Part shown: in pieces, positions 55,743 through 64,000 of the stretch
Position numbering within the stretch: position 1 is the first letter of the stretch
Layout of the letters: each line of letters opens with the position of its first letter
NCBI GenBank assembly: GCA_947460595.1
Contig: CANHGS010000002.1
Location: 62,001-126,000, forward strand
Length of the DNA: 64,000 bases
Direction: 5' to 3'
Source of the DNA: Bacteroidota bacterium
Lineage (GTDB): Bacteria > Bacteroidota > Bacteroidia > Chitinophagales > Chitinophagaceae
Notes under the pieces: generated by a model
The model's input: the letters and a program-made list of their open reading frames with translations, nothing else
Databases searched by the model: none
Told to the model about the DNA's origin: nothing
Position numbers and translations under genes: made by a program

Positions 55743-55774
55743 AAAAGCTTTCTCTTTTTTAGGGAAGGCTTTTT
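55743..55774 (+). terminator. Terminator of the rpmB operon
   Basis: Twelve-base stem AAAAGCTTTCTC (55743-55754) with GGGAAGGCTTTT (55762-55773), two or three G-T pairs, seven-base loop and T-rich 3' side. Confidence 0.7.
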
Positions 55775-55828
55775 GTATTTAGTCTATACCAATAGACGAA
55801 CATTTTCAGCGAATCAACCGAAAACCTT

Positions 55829-56791
55829 ATGAGCTTTTTAGGAAAACTGTTTGGGAAAAAGGAAAAAGAAAGTCTTGACCAAGGTTTGCAAAAAACCAAG
55901 GAAGGCTTTTTGGCAAAAATCACTAAAGCCATTGCCGGTAAAACCAGCATTGATGAAGAAGTCTTAGACAATTTGGAAGAGGCCTTGGTTGGAGCCGATG
56001 TTGGCATTGAAACCACCATCCAAATCATTGAACGTATAGAGAAAAGAGCCAAGACAGACAAATACCTAAATAGTTCTGAGTTAAACCGCATTTTACAAGA
56101 AGAGATTAAAGCGGTTCTAGTTGACGCCCCAGAAGATGCCTACAAAAGCTTTACGGTTCCAGCAGGTAAGAAACCCTACATCATATTGGTAGTAGGTGTA
56201 AATGGGGTTGGAAAAACCACTACCATTGGTAAGCTAGCGCACCATTACAAAGCTGCTGGCATGAATGTCTTATTGGGCGCGGCCGATACCTTTAGAGCAG
56301 CAGCAGTTGACCAATTGACTATTTGGAGTGAAAGGGTAGGTGTTCCTATTGTCAAGCAAGCCATGGGTTCTGACCCAAGTGCTGTGGCATATGATACGGT
56401 TGCATCAGCCATCGCCAAAGGCTCAGACGTAGTGTTGATTGATACAGCCGGTAGGTTGCACAACAAGTTGCACCTGATGGAAGAATTGAGCAAGATTAAA
56501 AGGGTTATTCAGAAACTGATTCCAGATGCCCCTCATGAAGTGATGCTGGTGTTGGATGGATCTACTGGTCAGAATGCCGTAGAGCAAGCCAGACAGTTTA
56601 CCGCCGCTACCGATGTTACCGCTTTGTCCATTACTAAATTAGATGGTACGGCAAAAGGTGGGATGGTTCTTGCCATTGCCAATCAATTTAAGATTCCGGT
56701 AAAATATATAGGTGTTGGTGAAAAAATTGAGGATTTAATCCTATTTGATAAGCACGAATTTGTAGATAGTTTGTTTAAATTAGCCCACTAA
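55829..56791 (+). CDS. ftsY: Signal recognition particle receptor FtsY
   Basis: The 320-residue protein has the SRP-type GTPase motifs: GVNGVGKTTTIGKLAHHYKA (G1), ADTFRAAAVDQL, VLIDTAGRLHNK (G3), and ITKLDGTAKGGMVLAIANQF (G4), then GVGEKIEDLILFDKHEFVDS. The acidic A domain of E. coli FtsY is absent; there is a short Lys/Glu-rich N-terminus. With Ffh and 4.5S RNA it targets membrane proteins. Confidence 0.97.
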   Translation: MSFLGKLFGKKEKESLDQGLQKTKEGFLAKITKAIAGKTSIDEEVLDNLEEALVGADVGIETTIQIIERIEKRAKTDKYLNSSELNRILQEEIKAVLVDAPEDAYKSFTVPAGKKPYIILVVGVNGVGKTTTIGKLAHHYKAAGMNVLLGAADTFRAAAVDQLTIWSERVGVPIVKQAMGSDPSAVAYDTVASAIAKGSDVVLIDTAGRLHNKLHLMEELSKIKRVIQKLIPDAPHEVMLVLDGSTGQNAVEQARQFTAATDVTALSITKLDGTAKGGMVLAIANQFKIPVKYIGVGEKIEDLILFDKHEFVDSLFKLAH

Positions 56792-56809
56792 AAAAATCAA
56801 CCACAGATT

Positions 56810-57220
56810 ATGAAAAAAATCATTCTTGCATGCCTGCTTTTGGTAGGAGTTTCAACAGTAACAAAAGCCCAATTGGGTGACCTGACCAAACAAGCCAGTT
56901 CTTTGGCCGGTGCTGCAGGTTTTGATGTAAACAAATTGACCAGTGGCATCATGGGTAAATTAACGCCGGGTTTGGCTTTAACTGCGTTGCAGCAACCAAA
57001 AGTTACCGAAGCGGTTACTGGATTCTTGGGTAAAAAAGCCAATATACTTGGTTTGTTAAAGTCTGACCCTGCTAAATATGCTAGCCAATTTGGTAGCCTA
57101 TTCAATGGTTTAAAAGGTAATCTGGGTGGAATTTTGGGCAAGGATCAAATGACCAAGTTCTTGGGCATGAAACCTGCTACCAATAATCCAACCAACGTTT
57201 TGTCTAACCTGTTTTTCTAG
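56810..57220 (+). CDS. Small exported protein of unknown function
   Basis: The 136-residue product has a signal peptide (MKKIILACLLLVGVSTVTKA). The rest is rich in Gly, Leu, Lys and Ala in several short helices (GDLTKQASSLAGAAGFDVNK, LLKSDPAKYASQFGSLFNGL). It begins 18 bases after ftsY and ends in a terminator, so it is probably cotranscribed with ftsY. No family was recognised. Confidence 0.75.
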   Translation: MKKIILACLLLVGVSTVTKAQLGDLTKQASSLAGAAGFDVNKLTSGIMGKLTPGLALTALQQPKVTEAVTGFLGKKANILGLLKSDPAKYASQFGSLFNGLKGNLGGILGKDQMTKFLGMKPATNNPTNVLSNLFF

Positions 57221-57261
57221 TTAAAAATAACTACAATAACTTCGGTTATTGTCTTAAACAT

Positions 57262-57298
57262 AAAAGCCGTCCTAGTAGGGCGGCTTTTAGTTTTTTTT
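57262..57298 (+). terminator. Terminator after the small exported protein
   Basis: Arms AAAAGCCGTCC (57262-57272) and GGGCGGCTTTT (57278-57288), one G-T pair, loop TAGTA, then AG and eight T's. Confidence 0.9.
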
Positions 57299-57403
57299 CA
57301 TGGATTGTTGTGGGATACACTCAAAAAAATCATGCCCAACCTTTTTTTTGCAGCCATTGAAAGAATAGTTAAGATTTTCCTGCCGCCCTTTTGGTTTATT
57401 ATT

Positions 57404-57411
57404 TAGGTTTG
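57404..57411 (+). promoter_or_regulatory. -7 box TAGGTTTG, four bases before the ATG of the prenyl synthase gene
   Basis: TAGGTTTG-TAGC-ATG: predicted start is the A of the ATG at 57416 (leaderless). Confidence 0.6.
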
Positions 57412-57415
57412 TAGC

Positions 57416-58381
57416 ATGCATTCATTCAAAGAATTAGTAGCAGCATTTGCCAATCACTTTGCGGTCAGACATTTTCCAGCGTCTCCCGCCAGTTTATATG
57501 ACCCAGGAGAATATTTTCTAGCACTTGGCGGAAAAAGGGTCAGACCTGTAATGTGTTTAATGGGCAATGAACTATTTGACAATATTCATGCAGATGCTTA
57601 TTCCGTAGCAACAGCCATTGAACTCTTCCATAATTTCACTTTAATTCATGATGATATTATGGATGCCGCTCCTTTGCGCAGGGGCATGGAAACCGTACAC
57701 AAAAAATATGGCGATAGTACAGCCCTCTTAACAGGTGACGTGATGATGATTCAAGCGTATGAATACCTGAATAAAATTCATCCAGCGCACTTGCCGCAGA
57801 TTCTGCAACTCTTTAACAAGACAGCAAGAGAGGTTTGTGAAGGACAACAACTAGACATGGATTTTGAAAAGCAGGAGCAGGTTTCTTTAGATGAATACTT
57901 GAACATGATCAGCTTAAAAACTTCGGTTTTGTTGGCCGCTAGTTTAGAAATGGGCGCCATTTTGGGTGGCTCAGGTGGAGGCAATAGGCAACACTTGTAT
58001 GCTTTTGGAAAAAATCTAGGTATTGCTTTTCAAATTCAAGATGATTATTTAGATGCCTTTGGCGATCCTGAAAAATTTGGCAAAGATGTAGGAGGCGATA
58101 TTCGTCAGAATAAAAAAACCTTCTTGCTATTACATGCCTTAGAAGTAGCTGCAGCAGCACAGAAAGCACATTTACAGCAATTAATACAAGATAATCCTGC
58201 GGACAAAGTACAACAAGTTTTAGCCATCTTTAAAGCCTGTAATGTTGATCAATGGGCTAATGAACTCAAGGAAAAATATTTGCAAACGGCCCTACAACAT
58301 TTAGAAGATATTGCAGTAGTCTCTTCCAGAAAAGAACCATTAAAAGAATTGGCAGATTTTCTAATTCAAAGAGAACACTAA
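57416..58381 (+). CDS. Polyprenyl diphosphate synthase
   Basis: The 321-residue all-helical protein has both Asp-rich motifs: FTLIHDDIMDAAPLRRGMET (FARM, about residue 78) and FQIQDDYLDAFGDPEKFGKD (SARM, about 210). It condenses isopentenyl diphosphate with an allylic diphosphate; chain length cannot be read with certainty. GKRVRPVMCLMGNELF before the FARM is also typical. It probably serves quinone or undecaprenyl synthesis. Leaderless promoter predicted. Confidence 0.94.
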   Translation: MHSFKELVAAFANHFAVRHFPASPASLYDPGEYFLALGGKRVRPVMCLMGNELFDNIHADAYSVATAIELFHNFTLIHDDIMDAAPLRRGMETVHKKYGDSTALLTGDVMMIQAYEYLNKIHPAHLPQILQLFNKTAREVCEGQQLDMDFEKQEQVSLDEYLNMISLKTSVLLAASLEMGAILGGSGGGNRQHLYAFGKNLGIAFQIQDDYLDAFGDPEKFGKDVGGDIRQNKKTFLLLHALEVAAAAQKAHLQQLIQDNPADKVQQVLAIFKACNVDQWANELKEKYLQTALQHLEDIAVVSSRKEPLKELADFLIQREH

Positions 58382-58445
58382 CTTAACTAGAAATCCATTC
58401 AGGTGTTTCCATTTTTATCCATTAATTTGAGGCAAACAATTACAC

Positions 58446-60119
58446 ATGTCTAATTCACTGTTCAGAAAGAAGTCTTTAGAAACCATACAAAAGGATTATG
58501 ACGCGGGTTTGTTGGATGGTCATGGCGCCGATATGAAAAAAGTACTGGGTGTAAAAGACCTGACTTTTATGGGAGTAGCGGCTGTAATTGGTGCTGGTAT
58601 TTTCTCTACCATTGGTACTGCCGCTTTTAATGGTGGGCCAGGTGTGATATTCTTATTCTTGATAACAGCCGTGACTTGTGGATTTACGGCACTATGTTAT
58701 GCTGAATTTGCTTCTAGGGTTCCTGTATCAGGAAGTGCCTATACCTATTCTTATGTGAGTTTTGGAGAGATGATTGCTTGGATCATTGGTTGGGCACTGA
58801 TTTTGGAATATGCCATTGGAAATGTAGTAGTGGCTATTTCTTGGAGTGCTTATTTTAATAACCTACTCAAAGCCATTCATATTGAATTGCCTGTGTGGTT
58901 AACTATTGGACATCAAACGGCTTCTATGGCTTATGAAGCAGCCATCGCCGCAGGAAAACCCGTAACGGATCTGGTCTATACCAATGCGCCAGAAGTTTTG
59001 GGTTTCAAATTTATCATTAATCTACCCGCTTTTATGATAGTGGGACTCATTACCATTGTAGCGTATATTGGAATTAGTGAGAGTAAAAAGAGCGCCAACT
59101 TTATGGTGGGGCTTAAAATTCTGGTCTTGATTTTTATAGCCATCATTGGTTTTTGGTATATTTTTTCTGAAGGAACCACGGCCAATTGGAGTCCATTCTT
59201 ACCCAATGGGATGACAGGCGTTTTGAAGGGCGTATCCTCTGTGTTCTTTGCCTATATTGGCTTTGATGCTATTTCTACTACAGCGGAAGAATGTGCTAAT
59301 CCTAAAAGAGATCTTCCAAGAGGAATGATGTATTCTTTATTAATTTGTACAGTCATTTATATAGTAACCACCCTAGTCATCACAGGTATGGTGAATTACA
59401 AAGAGTTTGAAGGCGTAGCCGATCCACTCGCCTATGTGTTTGAAAAAATCAATATGCAGAAAATTGGGTTTATCATTTCTGTAAGTGCGGTTATTGCAAG
59501 TACCAGTGTGTTGTTGGTATTCCAAATTGGACAACCCAGAATCTGGATGAGTATGAGCCGGGATGGTTTATTGCCCAAGAAATTCAGCAAGCTTAACGAT
59601 AAATATAAAACACCAGGTTTTGCAACCATCATGACTGGAATATTAGTGGGTACCCCTGTTTTGTTTATTGACGATAAACTCATGACAGACTTAACCAGTA
59701 TTGGAACCCTATTTGCCTTTGTACTAGTTTGTGGTGGGGTATTGGTCTTGCCAAGACTGGCAAAGGAACCCGGTAAGTTTCAATTGCCCTACGTGAATGC
59801 TAAATTCATTGTTCCTGGCATTGTTCTTTTATTTGCATTTTTATTCCGTGAAAGAATCCTCAATGACTTTAGCCATATTACCACAATAGGCTATCAAGAA
59901 ATCTTGTTCTTGGTATTTGTACTGGCAGCCTTAATTACAGCTACTTTGAGTTTCTTACGCAATTATTCCTTAATCCCTGTTTGTGGGGTGCTCTGTTGTA
60001 TGTACCTCATGATTGAAATACCCGGTAAGAGCTGGATGGTCTTTTTTGGATGGATGGCGTTGGGGTTGGCTATTTACTTGGTTTATGGTAGAAAACGCAG
60101 CAAACTGGCTGCTCATTAA
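58446..60119 (+). CDS. Amino acid permease (APC superfamily, CAT-like)
   Basis: The 557-residue protein has about 12-14 hydrophobic helices and the APC pattern: LTFMGVAAVIGAGIFSTIGT in helix 1, FAYIGFDAISTTAEECANPK and RDLPRGMMYSLLICTVIYIV. It resembles cationic amino acid transporters, which have extra C-terminal helices, as here. The substrate is not identifiable. It starts 64 bases after the prenyl synthase gene. Confidence 0.93.
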   Translation: MSNSLFRKKSLETIQKDYDAGLLDGHGADMKKVLGVKDLTFMGVAAVIGAGIFSTIGTAAFNGGPGVIFLFLITAVTCGFTALCYAEFASRVPVSGSAYTYSYVSFGEMIAWIIGWALILEYAIGNVVVAISWSAYFNNLLKAIHIELPVWLTIGHQTASMAYEAAIAAGKPVTDLVYTNAPEVLGFKFIINLPAFMIVGLITIVAYIGISESKKSANFMVGLKILVLIFIAIIGFWYIFSEGTTANWSPFLPNGMTGVLKGVSSVFFAYIGFDAISTTAEECANPKRDLPRGMMYSLLICTVIYIVTTLVITGMVNYKEFEGVADPLAYVFEKINMQKIGFIISVSAVIASTSVLLVFQIGQPRIWMSMSRDGLLPKKFSKLNDKYKTPGFATIMTGILVGTPVLFIDDKLMTDLTSIGTLFAFVLVCGGVLVLPRLAKEPGKFQLPYVNAKFIVPGIVLLFAFLFRERILNDFSHITTIGYQEILFLVFVLAALITATLSFLRNYSLIPVCGVLCCMYLMIEIPGKSWMVFFGWMALGLAIYLVYGRKRSKLAAH

Positions 60120-60144
60120 TTGCGTTTAAGAACCAGAACAGTTG

Positions 60145-60152
60145 TAAATTTG
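60145..60152 (+). promoter_or_regulatory. -7 box TAAATTTG of the Smr-protein gene
   Basis: Perfect TAnnTTTG; predicted start near 60157, leader of 17 bases. Confidence 0.55.
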
Positions 60153-60173
60153 TACTTCAACTAGTGAAAAGGA

Positions 60174-61199
60174 ATGAAGTACCAATTAGGCGATGACATT
60201 TTGGTGTTATTGAGCAATGAAGAAGGCAAAGTAATTGAGATTATCAACGATAAAATGGTGCTCATAGAAGTGCGTGGGGTTAAGTTCCCGGCTTATATGG
60301 ACCAGATAGATTTTCCCTATTTCAAAAGATTTACCGAAAAGAAAAAAGAAGCCGCCAAACCTGCTCCCAAAACCTATATTGACCAGGTTCCCAAAGAGAA
60401 ACCGCAGCCCAGTAAGGTAAAAGTTGCCGATGGAATCTGGCTATCACTGATTCCGAAATTTGGGATAGATGATTTTAATGATGAGGTGGTTGAGTTATTG
60501 AAAGTGTGGTTGGTGAATCATTCAGACAAAGCCTATCAGTTTAAGTACCAACAACAATTCTTGGGTGTTACCCATTTTGAATTGGATACCAGTATCCAAC
60601 CCTTTCATGATTTTTATTTGCACGATATCAAGTTTGAAGACGTTAATGATTCACCTGGATTCTTGTTTGATTTTTCTTTAGTAAATCCAGAAAAGAAAAA
60701 AGCCCCCCATTTTGAAACCAGTTTGAAAATCAAACCCAAACAATTGTTTCAAAAAATTGAGGCGCTTAAAGAAGGGAATAGCCCCACAGTGAATTATCTC
60801 TTGTTTGAAAATTATCCAGATAAAGTAGACGATGACCGTTTTGAATTAGGTGCATTAGCTGCCAAGGGTTTCAAAATATATGATGCCTCCAAAGGAAGAC
60901 AACATTTGCCACCGGCCAGAACGGTAGTAGATCTACATATTGAAAAATTGCAAAATGATTGGAAGCACCTAAGCAATTTTGAAATCCTAACCATCCAACT
61001 CAATGAGTTTGAAAAATGTCTTGACTTGAGTACCGCCCATTACCAATCTTCTTTAATAGTCATTCATGGGGTAGGTAGCGGAAAACTCAAAGACGAGATT
61101 CACGAAATACTCAAATCAAAACGCGAAGTCAAGAATTTTATTAACCAATACGATCCTCGTTTTGGTTATGGAGCAACAGAAATCTTCTTTAAATATTGA
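60174..61199 (+). CDS. DUF2027 and Smr domain protein
   Basis: The 341-residue protein has an N-terminal KOW/SH3-like segment (VLLSNEEGKVIEIINDKMVL), a middle beta-rich DUF2027 domain (about 85-245), and a C-terminal Smr domain with VVDLHIEKL (about 252) and LIVIHGVGSGKLKDEIHEIL. The D-L-H and HGxGxGxL motifs of Smr are intact. Smr domains are nucleases or nucleic-acid binders, and several act on stalled ribosomes. RNase P RNA starts 17 bases later. Confidence 0.93.
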   Translation: MKYQLGDDILVLLSNEEGKVIEIINDKMVLIEVRGVKFPAYMDQIDFPYFKRFTEKKKEAAKPAPKTYIDQVPKEKPQPSKVKVADGIWLSLIPKFGIDDFNDEVVELLKVWLVNHSDKAYQFKYQQQFLGVTHFELDTSIQPFHDFYLHDIKFEDVNDSPGFLFDFSLVNPEKKKAPHFETSLKIKPKQLFQKIEALKEGNSPTVNYLLFENYPDKVDDDRFELGALAAKGFKIYDASKGRQHLPPARTVVDLHIEKLQNDWKHLSNFEILTIQLNEFEKCLDLSTAHYQSSLIVIHGVGSGKLKDEIHEILKSKREVKNFINQYDPRFGYGATEIFFKY

Positions 61200-61204
61200 T
61201 TGCA

Positions 61205-61212
61205 TACCTTTG
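61205..61212 (+). promoter_or_regulatory. -7 box TACCTTTG of RNase P RNA
   Basis: Four bases separate the box from 61217, the inferred 5' base of the P1 helix, which gives an internal calibration of box-to-start distance. Confidence 0.7.
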
Positions 61213-61216
61213 ACAA

Positions 61217-61561
61217 ACTACAAACCCGAGCTATCGCTCCCGCGCAAGTGGGGGAGGAAAGTCCGGACAGCATAGGGCAACCCACCGGTTAATGGCCGGC
61301 ATTACTAGCAATAGTGATAGAGATAGTGCCACAGAAAATAACTACCTCGCAAGGGGAAAAGGTGAAAAAGTGCGGTAAGAGCGCACTGCTTGGCAGGGTA
61401 ACCTGCTAGGGGGGTAAACCTTGGGTGTTGTAATGCCATGTATAGGAGCGTTTGAAGGCGGCCCGCTTGAGCTCCAGGGTAGGCAGCTAGATCTTGCAAG
61501 TAATTGCAAGGCCAGATAAATGATAGTTTAGAAACAGAATCCGGCTTATGAGGTTTGTAGT
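61217..61561 (+). ncRNA. rnpB: RNase P RNA (type A)
   Basis: The core GAGGAAAGTCCGGACA (61253-61268) and the 3' CAGAATCCGGCTTAT (61535-61549) are the conserved hallmarks, with ACAGAAAATAAC and GTAAGAGCGCAC between. The ends pair: ACTACAAACC (61217-61226) with GGTTTGTAGT (61552-61561), helix P1. A T run (61563-61568) follows. It is the catalytic RNA that processes tRNA 5' ends. Confidence 0.96.
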
Positions 61562-61581
61562 ATTTTTTAGTTTCAATCACC

Positions 61582-61589
61582 TACTTTTG
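61582..61589 (+). promoter_or_regulatory. -7 box TACTTTTG, four bases before the prfB ATG
   Basis: TACTTTTG-TTGC-ATG: predicted start is the A of the ATG at 61594 (leaderless). The box lies 20 bases after the rnpB 3' end. Confidence 0.6.
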
Positions 61590-61593
61590 TTGC

Positions 61594-62692
61594 ATGACAA
61601 TAGAGCAGCTTAAATATATGAGGGACCGTGTAGTTGTCCTGAGGAGGTTTCTTTGACGTTGAGAACCGCACATATAAAGTAGATACCGACAAACAGCTTT
61701 CGCTTTCTCCAGGCTTCTGGAACGATAATAAGCGTGCAACAGCCATTGTAAAGGAAATTAAGGTAAATGAATATTGGTTGAAATTATACCAGCAGGTAGC
61801 CGGTGCCGTAGAGGATTTTGCCGTGTTGTTTGATTTTTGGAAAGGGGGCGATGCTTTAGAAGAAGAAGCCCGTGAAGGATATGATCAAGCCATTGCTTTA
61901 ATTGAGGAAGCTGAATTTAAGAGTACGCTCAATAAACCGGAAGACGAACTTCCTGCAGTTTTACAAATCAATGCTGGCGCGGGTGGCACAGAGAGCCAAG
62001 ACTGGGCGCAAATGCTCTTACGCATGTATCGCATGTATGGCGAGAAGCAGGGCTGGAAAGTAACCGAATTGGATTACCAAGACGGTGACGCTGCGGGTAT
62101 TAAAAGTGCCACTTTGCAATTTGATGGTGACTTTGCTTATGGATTTTTAAAAGCGGAAAGTGGGGTACACCGGTTGGTGCGCATTTCTCCTTTTGATAGC
62201 AATGCAAGAAGACATACTTCTTTTGCATCGGTATTTGTCTATCCCTTGATTGATGATAGTATTGAAATTGAAGTAAACCCTGCCGATCTGGAATGGGCTT
62301 TTTATAGAAGTGGTGGAAGTGGTGGTCAAAACGTAAACAAAGTAGAAACAGCGGTACGTTTAAAACACGGACCTAGCGGATTCATTATAGAATGTCAACA
62401 AGCCAGAACACAGGGAGAGAATAGGGAGTTAGCCATGAAGATGTTGAAGAGTAGGCTCTATGAAGAAGAGTTACGCAAGCGGCAGGAATTACTCAATGCT
62501 ACAAATGCGGGCAAGAAGAAAATAGAATGGGGTTCTCAGATTCGTTCTTATGTGTTCCATCCTTATAAAATGATCAAAGACCACCGTACTGATTTTGAAG
62601 TAGGTAATGTTGGGCCTGTCATGGATGGAGAATTAGACGGCTTTATCAAAGCTTTCTTGATGATGGAGAAAGAAGACGCCAATTCCAATTAA
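61594..62692 (+). CDS. prfB: Peptide chain release factor 2, with programmed +1 frameshift
   Basis: The first 20 codons (61594-61653) end in an in-frame TGA (61654-61656). Skipping the T at 61654 joins the second frame (61655-62692) and gives 365 residues, normal RF2 length. The first part reads [13 protein letters not shown] and the fusion continues [15 protein letters not shown], then [27 protein letters not shown] and the SPF anticodon-like tripeptide ([18 protein letters not shown]) that reads UGA and UAA, plus the GGQ loop ([19 protein letters not shown]), are intact. The last four bases overlap the nhaA stop on the other strand. Confidence 0.96.
61642..61657 (+). promoter_or_regulatory. 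prfB programmed +1 frameshift site
   Basis: AGGAGG (61642-61647), TTT, CTT, TGA, C: an SD-like element three bases before the slippery CTT and a UGA-C stop, identical in spacing to the classic E. coli site. Low RF2 lets the ribosome slip and make more RF2. Confidence 0.92.
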
Positions 62693-63918
62693 TTAGACGA
62701 ATTTTCATCTACTGCTGCTTCTAATACTTTTAGGAAGGGTTTCTCTTTTGGTTCAAACTTGAACCAGCAATAGCCCCCAATAATGGCTATCATGGATGCC
62801 AATAACACAGAGATTTTAGCAATGTCTTGAACAGCAACATCTTTGAATGCAAGTGTTGAGATAAAAATGCTCATGGTAAATCCAATACCAGCTAGTATAC
62901 CCGCACCAATAATTTTATACCATGTAATTCCTTGTGGAAGTTCTGCCCATTTTCTCTGAACCAAAAAATAACAAGCGGCGGTAATTCCCAATGGCTTACC
63001 CAAACAAAGTCCTAGGATAATGCCCCAACCCAATCGGCTATCCAATGCTTGAAAGCTATTGGCTGGAACAGGTATGGCAGTATTGGCTAATGCAAAAAGA
63101 GGAATGATTAAAAAGTAAACCGGTAAATGAATGCCTGCTTCAAAATTTCTTAAATGTTTTACAGGAACCAAGAAAGCAAAAATGACACCAGCTACCGTAG
63201 CGTGTATTCCTGAATTGAACATGCAGTACCAAAGCAAGATGCCTAGTAAAAATTGCCAAATACCAAAAGCTACCTTTTTTTTATTCAGCCAATATATCAA
63301 ACCAACACAAATAAATACCCCTAATAAATACCCCACTTGTAAATGGCTGCCATAAAATAAGGCAATCACTAAAATGGCGCCAAGGTCATCAATGATGGCT
63401 AGAGCGGTTAAGAATATTTTCAAACCTACCGGAACACGCTTACCCAATAAAGCAGCTACTCCTAAGGTAAAAGCAATATCAGTAGCAGTTGGAATGGCCC
63501 AGCCATTAATGTTTTCATATCCTTTATTGAATAATCCATAAACAATGGCTGGGGCCAGCATTCCCCCAATGGCGCCAAACACGGGTAATAAGGATTGTTT
63601 GATAGAGGAGAGTTGCCCATCCATCATTTCCCTTTTAATTTCCATGCCGGCCAAGAAAAAGAAAATGGCCATTAGTCCATCATTGATGAACAGGAGGGGA
63701 GAATTGGGTAGAGAAAGAAAACCAATTTCAACATGGTGTTGATCTAATCCGGAGAAGGGATAATGCCAGAAATGCAAATAGCTTTGAGCAGCCCAATCCC
63801 AATTGGCAATCAGCAAAGACAAACCGGTGCAGGCCAATAGCATGATGCCAACAGACTTGCTATCATGCATGAAATGGTTGACTGGGTCAACCAGGTATGT
63901 TTTGAAAAATCCACTCAT
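62689..63918 (-). CDS. nhaA: Na+/H+ antiporter NhaA
   Basis: The 409-residue protein has about 12 helices. The conserved core [20 protein letters not shown], then [20 protein letters not shown] holds the paired Asp residues (IDDLGA) that bind Na+. [20 protein letters not shown] and [20 protein letters not shown] are also typical. It swaps Na+ or Li+ for protons for pH and salt control. The 3' end overlaps prfB by four bases. Confidence 0.96.
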   Translation of the reverse strand: MSGFFKTYLVDPVNHFMHDSKSVGIMLLACTGLSLLIANWDWAAQSYLHFWHYPFSGLDQHHVEIGFLSLPNSPLLFINDGLMAIFFFLAGMEIKREMMDGQLSSIKQSLLPVFGAIGGMLAPAIVYGLFNKGYENINGWAIPTATDIAFTLGVAALLGKRVPVGLKIFLTALAIIDDLGAILVIALFYGSHLQVGYLLGVFICVGLIYWLNKKKVAFGIWQFLLGILLWYCMFNSGIHATVAGVIFAFLVPVKHLRNFEAGIHLPVYFLIIPLFALANTAIPVPANSFQALDSRLGWGIILGLCLGKPLGITAACYFLVQRKWAELPQGITWYKIIGAGILAGIGFTMSIFISTLAFKDVAVQDIAKISVLLASMIAIIGGYCWFKFEPKEKPFLKVLEAAVDENSSN

Positions 63919-64000
63919 GGTTACAAGATAAATAATTTGTGAGATGCTATGAACAAAGCTTAAAAATCATAGCTCAGCATCTGGAACTTGCTCTTGGGTC

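Noticed and set aside
63960..64000. Possible 3' end of a minus-strand gene (frame ending KFQMLSYDF-stop) at the right edge
   Set aside because: Only a dozen codons are visible and other frames are also open; cannot be decided from this window.

Overview
The window reads as a chromosomal segment of a Bacteroidota bacterium, most likely Chitinophagales/Chitinophagaceae. Evidence: Bacteroidota-type -7 boxes (TAnnTTTG) in front of many genes and almost no Shine-Dalgarno sequences at starts; a type IX secretion C-terminal sorting domain; a TonB-dependent receptor with a carboxypeptidase-regulatory-like domain; the rpmB-rpmG-DUF4295 cluster; a DUF2027/Smr protein; a bacillithiol-linked YtxJ protein; and a three-subunit succinate dehydrogenase/fumarate reductase with a b558-type cytochrome. 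The genus call is inference.

Region 1 (1-8.2 kb) is accessory DNA dominated by toxin-antitoxin-like and stress modules: a PIN-domain protein (cut by the left edge), a GGCT-fold protein, an orphan MNT nucleotidyltransferase plus a small basic protein, DUF3024, a Fic protein, a RelE/HigB-like toxin with an HTH partner, a DUF2975 membrane protein with a Cro-like regulator, a Lys/Ala/Pro histone-like protein, HigBA, a GH43 glycosidase and ParDE. Three of the toxin-antitoxin pairs have a palindrome just upstream. Two intergenic repeats of about 60-70 bp end at a start codon.

Region 2 (8.3-21 kb) carries secreted and cell-envelope functions: a propeller-amidohydrolase fusion, a membrane-anchored AraC regulator, an arylsulfatase, a small helical exported protein, ArgS, GtrA and a parallel beta-helix protein. 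Region 3 (21-36 kb) has DnaK, a desaturase of the sphingolipid delta-4 (DES1) type, thiolase and GNAT, a sulfur-compound transport cluster (two YeeE/YedE halves and TauE/SafE) followed by YtxJ and a 41-residue lipoprotein, Mpl, a 3'-5' exonuclease, a DPM1-like glycosyltransferase, an ABC-2 exporter and an EamA transporter.

Region 4 (36-49.5 kb) has a TonB-dependent receptor divergent from an S9 peptidase, TrmN6, the sdhCAB operon, an orphan MacB-like permease, TsaD and a Tat-exported phosphoesterase. Region 5 (49.6-64 kb) has an ABC-F protein, a large T9SS-sorted surface protein, ribosomal proteins L28 and L33 with DUF4295, FtsY, a polyprenyl synthase, an amino-acid permease, the Smr protein, RNase P RNA, prfB with its programmed +1 frameshift, and NhaA.

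The most notable signals are these. Four protein genes have TAnnTTTG exactly four bases before the ATG, the same spacing as between that box and the inferred 5' end of RNase P RNA, which predicts leaderless mRNAs. A family of 7-nt-period tandem repeats lies between genes, usually just 3' of a gene. A eukaryote-like sphingolipid desaturase is present. An A9 tract separates the only good start codon of the DUF2975 gene from its reading frame. No IS element, CRISPR array or tRNA gene was recognised.
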